Shown in pieces: positions 30,401 through 41,200 of a stretch of DNA of 64,000 bases. The notes below the pieces were generated by a model. The model searched no databases and had not been told where the DNA came from. It saw only the letters and a list, made by a program, of their open reading frames with translations. Source of the stretch: Cytophagales bacterium. GTDB taxonomy: Bacteria > Bacteroidota > Bacteroidia > Cytophagales > Cyclobacteriaceae. Within the stretch, counting starts at the first letter, position 1, and every line of letters starts with the position of its first letter. The translations under genes and the position numbers were made by a program. Location: assembly GCA_033344775.1 (NCBI GenBank), contig JAWPMT010000002.1, positions 834,685 through 898,684 on the forward strand, in the 5' to 3' direction.

Positions 30401-33400
30401 GATTTGGCAATCAGTATTGAGTATTGAAAAGATCGGGATCGGGGATAACTTTTTCACGGTAGGCGGGGATTCGATCAAGTCGATCCAGATCATATCCAGG
30501 TTGCGTGCATCAGGTTATGAGTTGTCAGTAAAGGACATATTTTCTAGTCAGACGATCGAAGTATTAGCGCCTCGAATGCGCCTGCTGACTCGGGAAGTTG
30601 ACCAGTCTCCGGTTACGGGCTATGTACCTTTGACCGGTATACAAGCCTGGTTTTTCGCTCAGCCATTGCAGGCTGCGCATCATTTCAATCAATCTGTGTT
30701 ACTGAACTTTCCGAATGGGATCACAGAAGCTACGGTAAGGACGATTTTCGATCAGTTACAGCGACATCACGATGCATTTCGGATGAGCTATTCGATGGAT
30801 ACTTCAGGCGTTCATCAAGAGAATAAAGGCATTCCTTATCCGCTTACGTTGACCTATGCTGATCTTAGCTCAGACAATTCTGCCACAGCTACACTGTCAA
30901 CCTTGTGCCAGCAAGAACAAGAAGGGATAGACCTGAAGGAAGGACCGCTGCTGCGGTTAGGTCTGTTTGATATGCCTGATGGAAGTCGATTACAGGTTGT
31001 GGTCCATCACCTGGTCATGGATGGAGTGTCCTGGCGAGTGCTGTTTGAAGACATTGATAGCCTGTACCGACAGATCGAAGCAGGTAAATCCTTGCAATTG
31101 CCTCCGAAGACTGATTCCTACAAGAGCTGGTCGGAGGGTTTACGGTCGTACATGAAAGGGGAGACGTTCAAGAATAACCTTTCCTACTGGCAAGAAGCGT
31201 TTAAGCAAGAATGTGGTGACATTCCAAAAGACACATCTACGGAAAGTAACCGGATGTGTGATACCAGAACGGTCCATTTTCAGCTGGATGCAGCAATCAC
31301 AACAGATCTTTTGACCACTGTTCACAAGCCCTTTAATACACAGATCAATGATATGTTGTTAAGTGGCTTGATCCTGGGCGCGCATGAATATTATGGTAAT
31401 GACTCATTGCGGGTGGATCTGGAAGGCCATGGCAGGGAAGAGATAGTACCAGACCTGGACATCAGTCGAACGATCGGATGGTTTACGAGCATTTATTCGG
31501 TGGAACTGAGCTATGCATCAGAGATGTCAGCGGTATTGAAGGGAGTTAAGGAACGGCTTCGAAGTATTCCTCAGAATGGTGCGGATTACCTATTAGCAAG
31601 ATACGTATCCCAAGAGTTGCCGGAAGTAGATGCTTCATCTCAAACCAGGATCAGCTTTAATTATCTGGGGCAGTTTGATGGCGATACCGAAGGTCGTGTG
31701 TTTGAGATAGCGTCTGAGTCATCCGGGTTGAATCACTCCGAGGAAGAGATCCGCTTTCATGACTGGGACTTCACAGGCATGGTAGCAGGAGGTCAGTTGA
31801 CACTAAGTTTGACCTACAACAAGGAGGCTTATTCAGAAGAGAAGGTCCGGTCGTTCATGTCTGCGTACCAGTCACAGCTACGATCCCTGATCACGTATTG
31901 CCAGGGCTATGTTGAAGCGGGTAGAAGGGAATTAACTCCTTCAGATCTTTCCTACAAAGGCCTGACACTTAATCAATTGTCACACTTACAGACAGAGTAC
32001 AGGTTGAAGGATGTCTATCCACTGTCACCGATGCAAGAAGGGCTGTTGTTTCACGCCCTGAGTGAACCAGATACGAGCTATTATTTTGAACAGGTAAGCT
32101 ACCGCCTAGAGGGTCAGGTTGACCAGTCGGCGGTAGAACAAAGCTTGTTGAGGTTAGCCTCACGCTATGATATTTTGCGTACGGTGTTTGTGTCTGGCGG
32201 ACATGATCGACCGCTGCAGGTGGTACAGGAAGATGGAGTGATAGGCTACACGTATGAAGACCTCCGTGAAGAGGTATCTACCTCAAGACAAGAATTAGAA
32301 GAGATACTGCAAGGTTACCGGGAAGCTGACCGTTCGCGAGGTTTTGATTTGAGTAAAGGGCCCTTGATGCGAGTGAGCATCTACCGATTAAGTGAAGCGG
32401 TATATGAGTTTGTCTGGAGTCACCATCATATCTTGATGGATGGTTGGTGCATGAGCATCCTGATCAATGAGTTCGGGGCATTGTACAGCAGCAAGGGAGC
32501 ACAGCAGACGCTCAATTTACCATCGGTGCTTCCATATTCGGACTACATCATGTGGCTGGAAGGTCGAGACATGGAAGCCTCGTCAGCCTATTGGTCGAAA
32601 TACCTGTCGGGATATGCTACCCGCGCTATGCTACCGGGCAAGCATCAGATACAGCATACATCTACAAACCCCGATAAAACCATGACCAGACTGGTTTTGG
32701 ATCGGGAACAAACTTCTGGATTGCAGGAAGTATGTCAGGGATATGGAGTGACGCTCAACACGATGATCCAGGGAATCTGGGGCATCTTATTGAGTCGATA
32801 CAATGATACCAACGACGTAGTTTTTGGTACGGTTGTTTCAGGCCGTCCGGCGGAGGTAAAGGGCATAGAAGAGATGGTGGGCTTGTTTATCAACACGATT
32901 CCCGTTCGCGTAGGCTATGAACAGCAAGAGGGCCTGGAGGCCTATTTAAAACGACTTCAAGACCAATCTTTGGCAAGTGAGCCCCATCATTATCAGAAGT
33001 TGTCAGAAATCCAATCGATGAGTGAGTTGGGTCAGGACCTGATCGACCACATCCTGGTATTTGAGAACTACCCAATATCAGAGCAGATCGAAGACGATGG
33101 TGAAGAGACTAGCCACGACTATGTGGTGTCGGGTACACAGATTTATGAAGAGACCCACTATGACCTATCGGTTACAGTATTGCCCGGAGAGGAGATCATC
33201 ATCGACATTAAATATAACCGGAACAGATACGAAGATTTCCTGATATCAGGGGTTAAAACTCACTTGACACAGCTTGTTTTTCAAATCACGTCAAATAAGC
33301 GACTAAAACCTTCGGAGATCGATCTGTTATCGGATAAAGAAAGCGTTCAACTCATTGATGAATTCAACCAAACAGATCAGCCATATCCGCAACACATGTC

Positions 33401-35186
33401 ACTACTGGATCTCTTTGAAGAAACGGTTACTGGAACTCCTGAGGAGATTGCATTGATTCATAATGACATAAAGGTCACTTACCGGGAATTGAATGAAAAG
33501 GCAGAACGCATGGCTGCTCAGCTTCAGCAAGCCAACGTAAAGCAAGGAGATATCGTAGCGCTACTGATTGACAGATCCGTTGAATTGGTAGTTGGCATAC
33601 TTGCTACCTTAAAGCTAGGAGCGACTTACCTGCCATTAGACATAAAACAACCAGAGAAACGGATCAGGTATTTGTTGTCCGATAGCAATACGGTGCTACT
33701 GCTTTCGGAGCATGAAAATGTGTCATTATACAGCGATCAAGTAAATGTAATGGATGTTTGGAGTCCAGAAGAAAGCACGAACTCCTTCACTCGTTCATCT
33801 GATATGTCCTCTACGGACATTGCGTACATCATTTATACCTCAGGGTCTACTGGACTTCCAAAGGGCGTCATGATTGAACATCGATCAGTCGTCAACCTGG
33901 TTCACAGTTTGACCAACAGGTATGGGCTTCAGAGAGGTGAACGAATTTTGTTATTCGCCAACATCAGTTTTGATACGTCGGTGGAACAGATGTGGCTCGC
34001 TTTCAGTACGGGTTCTTCCTTGATATTGGTTGATAATTCAACCTTATTGAATACCACACAATTCAATGACTATCTCGCTAAAAATCACGTAACCCACTTA
34101 AACACGACACCTTCATTCTTGGCTGGGATGGAAGTGAAGCCCCTTGAATCATTCAATCGAATAATCGTTGGAGGAGAAAAATGTCCACTGGAATTAGCGG
34201 AGAAGTACAGTTCATATTGTGACTTTTACAATTCCTATGGCCCAACTGAAGCCACGGTCACCACTCACACGTGTATTTTTCACCCGGAAACGCACGATAC
34301 ACCCGTAATTCCATTGGGTCGTCAAAACGCTAATGTTAAAATTTATGTCTTGAGCAAAGACCGGAAACTGCAGCCTGTGGGTGTGCCCGGTGAAATCTAC
34401 ATCGGTGGAGATTGCTTATCCCGTGGCTATTTGAATAATCAGAAATTAACGGAAAATAAATTTGTTGATAGTCCTTTCCATGAAGGAGAGAAGATCTACA
34501 GTTCCGGAGACCTGGGAAAGTGGCTACCAAATGGCCATCTGGAATATCTTGGAAGAGTAGAGCAACAATTGAAGATCAGAGGCTTTAGAGTGGAACCCGG
34601 AGAAATTGAATATCATCTCGTTGCCCATGAAAGCATTAGAGAAGCTGCGGTAGTGCCGATAGGAGATAAGGACGTTTCTCTTAGCGCATACTATACGTCA
34701 GATCATGAATTGTCGCGTGGTGAAATCCGCTTTTATTTATCAGAGCGCGTACCCGAGTACATGATACCCAGGGACTATGTTCATATGGACAAATTGCCCC
34801 TGACTTCCAATGGAAAACTCGATACGAAAGCCTTGCCTGCCCCTCAGATTACAATAGAAGGAAGCTATGTAGCTCCGGCAAATGAAGTGGAGGCTAAACT
34901 GATTCACTTATGGCAAGAGGTACTTAATGTAGAAGCAACAGCGATAAGCACTGATTCGAACTTTTTTGAAATAGGAGGGACTTCCATCAAGCTTGTCCAG
35001 CTTCAGGAAAAGATGAAGCAAACATTTGAAACAGACATCAATGTCGCAACGATTTTCAGGTCACCGACGGTGGCCAGTCTTGCTGAATTTTTGATGAAGG
35101 GAGACACGAAGATTGAAGAAATCAATGAACGTGTAGATGCTTCAGTAAGTGAAGCAGATGACTTTTTTAACACATTTAACCAATGA
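27447..35186 (+). CDS. NRPS, C-A(Thr)-T-E-C-A-T, 2579 aa
   Basis: Adds a D-configured threonine and one further residue. The first C domain (YPMSDIQKGMIFHS; HHAILDGWS, His 143) and the second (YPLSPMQEGLLFH; HHILMDGWC, His 1660) are both of the class that normally follows an epimerase. A1 has Asp 664 and the Thr code DFWNIGMVHK; T1 Ser 1009 (VGGDSIKS). The E domain has HHLVMDGVSW (His 1187) and the EGHGRE motif. A2 has Asp 2176 with code DTENIGSVTK; T2 Ser 2513 (IGGTSIK). ATG 27447 lies inside the end of gene 3, giving an 8 bp overlap. The acidic tail (EADDFFNTFNQ) probably docks to the KS of gene 5. From 30072 to 33184 the DNA is nearly identical to gene 5, covering the end of A1, T1, E and most of C2. 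Confidence 0.97.
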   Translation: MDKMDDIVDVYPMSDIQKGMIFHSIKEGGVYHDQMLHLLKIEHFNVEIFQKALALISWKHAMLRTSFSMEKYDEPLQFVHKGVAIDYLHQNLTDLLTDQQEKFIESELQMDKSKPFDLSRPGAWRYRSYALGDNNFAVCFIFHHAILDGWSNASFSTELHDIYFQLLKDPGYTPTPLKSSYKDFIIEQRLQKKNNHGEEFWKQELDDYTRFAFDEKEDIATFKHANAVIGAEVYEQLVNYSRTHHLNTKSVCYAAFLYCLRLYAHSSDITAGLITNNRPAIEDGEKVLGCFLNTVPFRYVFEQDQTWHELVKSVHDKLIQLKKYDHLSLLEISKLVDGTTDEENPIVDVIFNYIDFHVYDQINDHKPEQLNGNSEVFRFNAGSYERTNFGMAFTVSTTDGLISCTLSYLTSYVSDGVVEDFLALYERVIKEIAARANDPIKKASVFPDDIITSLTASDQFKIGYPTTATLVSLFEEQVTQQADKVALIYGEESVSYHDLNVRSNQLAAYLKYKGVTTGSIVGLLLDDPLQQVISILGTLKASGCYLPIDTSHPDERIGYMLDDSTCKMVLTNTALASARQQLLEGRVVVLVSDEKVQTYSGENLVREVGSSDLAYIIYTSGTTGRPKGAMIEHRQVVRLFFNESPLFDFGPSDVWTMFHSYSFDFSVWEMYGALLHGGKLVLLSREVARDPGIYHQLLADHGVTILNQTPTAFQSLQAQDHLKGDNSLQVRKVIFGGEKLIPSVIRSWKEKYPETEMINMYGITETTVHVTYKLLTASDLSSSVSNIGKPIPTTQVHVLDDQGQLSLPGVKGELYVGGDGVCRGYLNNSELTEEKFIPNPFQGGGRLYKTGDAGRWLPNGELEYLGRIDNQVQVRGYRIETGEIETHLLAHEWVKEAVVTSRGEETDINLVGYYVSEEELSVNTLRSHLSHQLPSYMIPAYFVHLDQMPLTGNGKVDLRALPEPEATAQEAYIAPRNPEEALLCEIWQSVLSIEKIGIGDNFFTVGGDSIKSIQIISRLRASGYELSVKDIFSSQTIEVLAPRMRLLTREVDQSPVTGYVPLTGIQAWFFAQPLQAAHHFNQSVLLNFPNGITEATVRTIFDQLQRHHDAFRMSYSMDTSGVHQENKGIPYPLTLTYADLSSDNSATATLSTLCQQEQEGIDLKEGPLLRLGLFDMPDGSRLQVVVHHLVMDGVSWRVLFEDIDSLYRQIEAGKSLQLPPKTDSYKSWSEGLRSYMKGETFKNNLSYWQEAFKQECGDIPKDTSTESNRMCDTRTVHFQLDAAITTDLLTTVHKPFNTQINDMLLSGLILGAHEYYGNDSLRVDLEGHGREEIVPDLDISRTIGWFTSIYSVELSYASEMSAVLKGVKERLRSIPQNGADYLLARYVSQELPEVDASSQTRISFNYLGQFDGDTEGRVFEIASESSGLNHSEEEIRFHDWDFTGMVAGGQLTLSLTYNKEAYSEEKVRSFMSAYQSQLRSLITYCQGYVEAGRRELTPSDLSYKGLTLNQLSHLQTEYRLKDVYPLSPMQEGLLFHALSEPDTSYYFEQVSYRLEGQVDQSAVEQSLLRLASRYDILRTVFVSGGHDRPLQVVQEDGVIGYTYEDLREEVSTSRQELEEILQGYREADRSRGFDLSKGPLMRVSIYRLSEAVYEFVWSHHHILMDGWCMSILINEFGALYSSKGAQQTLNLPSVLPYSDYIMWLEGRDMEASSAYWSKYLSGYATRAMLPGKHQIQHTSTNPDKTMTRLVLDREQTSGLQEVCQGYGVTLNTMIQGIWGILLSRYNDTNDVVFGTVVSGRPAEVKGIEEMVGLFINTIPVRVGYEQQEGLEAYLKRLQDQSLASEPHHYQKLSEIQSMSELGQDLIDHILVFENYPISEQIEDDGEETSHDYVVSGTQIYEETHYDLSVTVLPGEEIIIDIKYNRNRYEDFLISGVKTHLTQLVFQITSNKRLKPSEIDLLSDKESVQLIDEFNQTDQPYPQHMSLLDLFEETVTGTPEEIALIHNDIKVTYRELNEKAERMAAQLQQANVKQGDIVALLIDRSVELVVGILATLKLGATYLPLDIKQPEKRIRYLLSDSNTVLLLSEHENVSLYSDQVNVMDVWSPEESTNSFTRSSDMSSTDIAYIIYTSGSTGLPKGVMIEHRSVVNLVHSLTNRYGLQRGERILLFANISFDTSVEQMWLAFSTGSSLILVDNSTLLNTTQFNDYLAKNHVTHLNTTPSFLAGMEVKPLESFNRIIVGGEKCPLELAEKYSSYCDFYNSYGPTEATVTTHTCIFHPETHDTPVIPLGRQNANVKIYVLSKDRKLQPVGVPGEIYIGGDCLSRGYLNNQKLTENKFVDSPFHEGEKIYSSGDLGKWLPNGHLEYLGRVEQQLKIRGFRVEPGEIEYHLVAHESIREAAVVPIGDKDVSLSAYYTSDHELSRGEIRFYLSERVPEYMIPRDYVHMDKLPLTSNGKLDTKALPAPQITIEGSYVAPANEVEAKLIHLWQEVLNVEATAISTDSNFFEIGGTSIKLVQLQEKMKQTFETDINVATIFRSPTVASLAEFLMKGDTKIEEINERVDASVSEADDFFNTFNQ
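27470..31930 (+). other. NRPS module 9 (C-A-T-E), D-Thr (allo) predicted
   Basis: The Thr code is exact (DFWNIGMVHK). The T domain (VGGDSIKS) and E domain (HHLVMDGVSW and EGHGREEIVPDLD) are both intact, so the alpha carbon should be inverted. The A domain is a diverged sister of the Thr A domain in gene 3, giving Thr-Thr in adjacent positions with different expected stereochemistry. Confidence 0.92.
30072..33184 (+). repeat. 3.1 kb near-identical block, copy A (copy B 42240-45352)
   Basis: Offset 12168 with no indel. It spans the C-terminal A subdomain from GYRIETGEIE, then T, E and nearly all of the following C domain. Only about eight amino-acid differences are visible over roughly 1037 residues, for example Gly/Val in LTxNGK and Tyr/His in HExYGND. 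Confidence 0.94.
32000..35095 (+). other. NRPS module 10 (C-A-T), code DTENIGSVTK, basic residue suspected
   Basis: The C domain (HHILMDGWC) is of the D-accepting class expected after the E domain. The A domain has FDTSVEQMW, YTSGSTGLPKG and NSYGPTEATVTT. The code is close to that of module 3 (DTEDVGSVT), so the two modules likely use the same or a similar substrate; Glu239 suggests a basic residue, with low certainty. T domain EIGGTSIKLVQL, the IGG subclass that precedes a KS. Confidence 0.85.
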
Positions 35187-35225
35187 TCAGGTAGGGTCTT
35201 AACGCCACCGAAAACGAAAACAACC
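35187..35225 (+). other. 39 bp intergenic gap between genes 4 and 5
   Basis: This is the longest non-coding stretch in the window. It is A-rich just before the gene 5 ATG and has no Shine-Dalgarno, no hairpin terminator and no recognisable promoter element. Confidence 0.7.
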
Positions 35226-38200
35226 ATGTCTGAATATAATGGCCTTGAAATAGCGGTAATTGGGATGGCCGGAAGATTCCCCGGAGCAGATAATATTGAA
35301 GAGTTCTGGTCTAATCTTTCGAGGAGTGTGGAATCCGTCGACTTTTTTCACAAAGAAGAGCTACTGGAAGCCGGGGAAGATGAAAACAAGATCAATGATC
35401 CCAACTACGTAAATGCCAACGCTTTCCTATCAGACAAAGAACACTTTGACGAAGCATTTTTCGGCTATCGACCAGACGAAGCGAAGGTCATGGATCCTCA
35501 GGTTCGGGTACTTCATGAGTGTGTTTGGCATGCGATTGAGGACGCTGGGATCAACTTAGATCACCATAAAATTCCGATTGGTTTGTTTCTGGGTACTTCA
35601 AATAATTTTGATTGGCAAGTCCTATCGAAGGTCAAAAATTTGGAGGGTTTGGTGGATGACTTCTCTCTCATCCCGCTATCTGATCCAAAGTTTGTCAGCA
35701 GCAGGATCGCCTACTTATTGGACCTGAAAGGTCCGGCCATTTTCAATGATACGGCATGCTCCACTTCCCTGGTAAATATCCATCAGGCGTGTAGAAGTCT
35801 ACTCATGGCAGACTGTAATGTTGCCATTGCCGGAGGAGCATCGATAAAAGGAGAATCAAAGAAAGGGTATTTATACAAGGAGGGCATGATCTCTTCTAAG
35901 GATGGTCATTGCAGAGCCTTTGATGAGGAGGCAAGTGGTTGCATCAGCGGGGAAGGCGTTGGGGTAGTAGTCCTCAAAAAGTTAAGTAAGGCCTTAGAAG
36001 ATGGAGATCAGGTCTACGCCATCGTAAAAGGAAGCAGCATCAATAATGATGGAGCGGAAAAAGTGAACTATGCCGCTCCTGGTGTAAACGGCCAGGCGGA
36101 AGTGCTCATCAAAGCCAGGAAAATGGCAAAAGTTGCCCCTGAGAGTATTGGTTACATTGAAACCCATGGAACTGGGACGATTCTAGGAGACCCCATAGAA
36201 ATAGAAGCTCTGAAACTGGCCTTTGGAAATGGATCTGATAAACATTGTGCCATCGGTTCAGTAAAAACCAATATTGGCCATTTGGATGCCGCCGCAGGCG
36301 TCGCCGGTTTTATCAAAACGGTACTGGCGCTGAAACATAAGAAAATTCCAGCAAGCCTGAACTTTAGCTCACCCAATCCTGAAATAGATTTTACAAAATC
36401 ACCCTTCTATGTGAACACTGCCTTGAGGGATTGGAATAAAGGCCAATATCCATTGCGCGCTGGGGTGAGTTCCTTTGGCATTGGCGGGACGAATGCCCAT
36501 GTGATTTTAGAAGAAGCTCCAGTCAAGGAGGATACAAGCAAGTTACGACCATACGAATTACTCACGTATTCAGCAAAATCTGTTGCTGGACTTAAACGAA
36601 ATGCAGCTTCTCTCAAGACCTACTTGAATGATAATGCTCAATTAAGTTTGGCGGATGCTGTCTATACGCTAAACATAGGGCGAAGTAGTTTTCCTTTTCG
36701 AAAAACCATAGTTGCTCAAACCAAGGCAGATCTACAGAAGAAACTTGACGATCTGATTGATGATACGTCGGTTGTAACGCCGCTAGTGGATAAGAGTTCC
36801 GTGGTTTTTATGTTTCCCGGACAAGGTGCCCAGTATACGGGGATGTGTGCTGATCTTTATGAAAGTGAAACCTCTTTTCGGCAGATCGTTGATGAATGTT
36901 GTGCCATCATTCGTCAGCAATCAGGAAAGGACCTGAAACCTATTCTTTTTGCTGAGGATAGTGATGGAATTGATCAGACTGAATTCACGCAGCCTGCGCT
37001 TTTTGTCATGGAATATGCCTTGGCAGTGCTATTGATGAATCTAGGTATTCGACCGGATAAAATGATCGGTCATAGCATTGGGGAATATGTGGCAGCTTGT
37101 ATAGCCGGTGTTTTTTCTTTGGCCGATGCTTTGAAACTCGTTGCGAAACGCGGCGAATTGATGCAGCGAATGCCGAAGGGCAAAATGTTGAGCGTCATGG
37201 TTTCGGAGAATGAACTTGCTCGTTCAATTGCATTACCCCAAGAGGTTGATATAGCGGCCATTAACAGTTCTGCATCCGTTGTGCTGGCGGGTGAGGAAAG
37301 CGCACTTTTGATCCTTCAGACTGAGTTAGAAAAAGCGGAAATTAAAAGTAAGATCATCAATACTTCTCACGCTTTTCATTCACAGATGATGTCTGGAATG
37401 CTGGAAGAGTTTCGGGCAGTTGTGGACAATGTAGAGCGACAAGCGTCTAACATTCCTATTGTTTCTAATCTCACAGGAAAGGTTACTTCAGTTTCGGAGC
37501 TTACAGAATCTTCTTACTGGGTTGACCAAATTCGGAATACCGTTAAGTTCTCCGAAGGTCTTGCAGAACTGATGACTGATGAGCACCTGGTCTTCGTTGA
37601 AGTAGGCCCTGGTAAAACACTTGGATCATTTGTTGGTGCGCACCTACTCAAAAAGAGAACGCATAAAATTGTGAACCTGATTAGTTCGAAAGGTGGTCAT
37701 ACCAATGATTACGAAACCTTTCTTACAGGAGTCGGTAAGTTATGGCAATACGGAATTGATCCGGAATGGACTGCTTTCTATATAGGTCAGGGGCGTAAGA
37801 AAACATCAATACCCGGCTATTCATTTGAAAAGAAGGAATATCCGATCTCAGTAGATGCCTATAAAACAATCTCCGGACTCATTCCCGAGACGAAATCAGT
37901 AAGAGAAGACCTCTCAAACTGGTTTTATGCACCCACCTGGAAACTGTCAACCAAACGGCAATCAGCGGCTGATTTTAGTCTAGAAAAGAGCTGTCTGATT
38001 TTCATGGATGATTGCGGGCTCTCAGAGCGAATTTGTGCATCATTGGATCAACATGTAGCCACGTTGGTTCGTGTTGAAGCAGGGGATCAATTTGAGGAAA
38101 AACCATCCGGAGACTATAAGATTAATCCATCTTCGGAAGAGGATTTTTTCAAACTCTTCGAGGAACTGGCTACACGGGGCCAAATTCCGGATCAGGTAAT

Positions 38201-41200
38201 TTATGCCTGGGGCATCATGGGTCAAGGGCTTTCAGCATTATCGATATCAGATTTTGATAGCCAGCTTGAAACACTCCTGTTCGTATGCAAAGGCTATTTG
38301 GAGCAGTATCATGAGCAAAAGGAGGTTCTCATATTGACAAGTGATTCACACGACTTTTTGACGAAACCTGCATTGAATAACGTTTCAGGATCGTTTGCTT
38401 CATGTCTGCTTAAGGTGATTGCTCAAGAACACCCTGCGCTTGTAACAGGACTTATTGACGTTGCTAAAGACGAATTGGAAACACCTGCTTTACTGCAAAA
38501 CGTATTAACGGAGTTAGGTAACCCGGAGCCCGGGAAGCATATTGCTTTGAGAAACTCCCTCCGATGGGAGCAGCACTTTGATCGCCAGGTCATTCCGGAA
38601 AAAGTTTACCCAACATTTAAACAGCAGGGAGTCTACCTTATCACGGGTGGATTAGGCAATCTTGGCCAGACCATGGCCAATTATTTGGCCAACGAATACC
38701 GTGCCCATTTGATTTTGGTTGGTAAAACGGAATTGCCGCCAAGAGTAGAATGGGAAAATGTACTAGCCAGGGATAAATCTGAGCCAAATGTTGCAAGCAA
38801 GATTCGAAAAATCGAGGAGTTAGAAGAAGCAGGAGGTAAGGTTCACTATGCTGCTTGTGATTTCTCATCGGAGGTTCGGCTAAAAGAGATTCTTGAAGCA
38901 TCTGAAACGGAATTTGGTCCAATTGATGGAGTGATCCATGCAGCTGGCACCTTGAATGATGATTCATTTAAGCCCCTAACAAAGGTAAAACGCAAAGACT
39001 TGAATGTTCAGTTTTCGCCTAAGCGAAATGGAATCATGGCTTTGAAAGAAGCGATAGGAGATAGAGAACTGGATTTTTGTGTTACGACTTCTTCTTTGTC
39101 GACCGTTCTGGGAGGAATCAACATGGGAGTCTATGCGATGGCGAACGCGTTCGTGGATCGGTATGTAAAGTATCACAGCGATATTGGGGATTTACAAAAC
39201 TGGATGAGTCTGGACCTGGATGGCATTGATTATACAAGTCCAACTGCCACCTCTATCCGTGCCGCCGAGTTACCACAAGTATTGGAGCATGCCCTTGCAT
39301 TCAGAGGAGCTTCACAGATCGTGGTTTCTACTGAGGATTTGAATACGCGATTGAATGACTGGGTAAAACAACTTGGCAATCAAAATGAGCCCGTTGAAAG
39401 TGCGGATTCGTCCGTTTCTGACGAGTCTATGAACTTAAAGGCTTCACCACAACTCCAAATGCTAAGCTTGTGGCAAGATTTCTTCGGTAAAGCAGAAATA
39501 GCATTAGATGATGATTTTTTCGAAATAGGAGGTGATTCACTGAAGGCCCTAACTTTAACTACCAGGATCAATAAGCAATTCCGCACTGATCTGGCATTAA
39601 TGGACTTTTTCGATAATTCCAGTGTGAGGTCATTGACGGAGTTTATTGCTGAGTCCGATGGTCGTGATTATCTAGGCATAGAAAAAGCTAAGCCTAAGTC
39701 CTTCTATGAGGTTTCTTCTGCACAGCAACGACTTCATTTCCTCTACGAGTTTGATAAAGATTCGATAGCGTATAATCTTCCTCAGGCTTACCAATTAAAA
39801 GGAAAACTTGATCAGAGCCGACTTAAGTGGGTTTTTGAACAAATCATCGAGCGACATGAGAGCCTAAGGACCTCTTTCCGAAATACAGAAAGTGGTGTTG
39901 TTCAATACATAGAAAAGGAGATTCCGTTTGGAATAGAAAGCTTTGAGAAGGGCGACAAGGATGTCACAACAATTCTCAAACAATTTGTCAGACCCTTTGA
40001 TCTGGAGTTTCCGCCGCTCTTAAGGGTGGGCGTTTTGAAATTGGAGAAAGATGATCATTTGTTGATGTTGGATATGCATCACATCGTCACGGACGGAACA
40101 TCCACTTCAATTCTAATACAAGAATTCATTCGTCTGTATAACGGAGAGGAATTGCCAAACCAAGCGATTCAGTACAAAGATTATTCAGAATGGCAGAAAA
40201 GCGAGGAACATCAAGTTAGGCTGGAAGAAGTAAAAAAGTTTTGGATCAGTGAGTTTGAAACAAATACTTCCTATTTGGAGTTGCCAACGGACTTTGACAG
40301 GCCGGTTACATTGAATCACACAGGTGATGCCACGTCTTTCAGCATAGGCGAAGAGGAAACGATGAAGCTTAAGCAGATCACCAGAGAAAGTGGCGCTACG
40401 ATGTTTATGACAATCCTTTCCGCTTTTAACATCTTTTTGAGCAAAATAAGTAACCAAAAGGACATAGTAATAGGAACCCCCGTTTCAGGAAGAGATCATG
40501 CGGACCTGGAAGGTGTGGTAGGTGTTTTTGTAAATACGCTTGCCATTCGAAATGAGGTAGATCCTTCATTAAGGTTTATGGATTTCCTGGAAAGCGTCAA
40601 GGACAAATCCCTTTCCAGTTTTGGGAATCAAGCCTACCCCTATGAGCAATTGATAGATACACTTCAGCTCGCACGGAACACCAACCGGAATCCACTTTTC
40701 GATGTGTTTTTCATGTTGCAAAACATTGAGATGGAAGACCTCCGTCTTGAACAGATGGAAGTTACTCCTTTCAGCATTCCGAGTGCAACTTCAAACTTTG
40801 ATCTCAATTTATCTGCTACCGAAGCTGAGAAGGCTGTCTTTTTCAGATTAGAGTATTCGACGGAATTATTTCAACTGGAAACAATCCAAAAGTTCATCGC
40901 GTACTTCAAAAGAATTGTTGCTGAAATAGCCTCTGATCCTACTGTAAGAATTTCGGATATCGAAATACTGGGTCAGATAGAAAAGGATAAACTACTTCGG
41001 GAATTCAATGATACTTCGGTGAAATACCCGAAGGATAAAACAGTGACTCAAGTGTTTGAGGAGCAAGTAGAAAAAGGCCCAGACGAGATTGCTGTTGTTT
41101 TTGATGATCAGGTAGTTACGTACGGTCAGTTGAATAAGCAATCGAATCAACTTGCTTGCTATTTGAAGGGAAATGGAGTTAAAGTTGGTGACCGAATAGC

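Noticed and set aside
35240..37690. Trans-AT type PKS
   Set aside because: Each KS is followed by an integrated AT with an active-site Ser and His.
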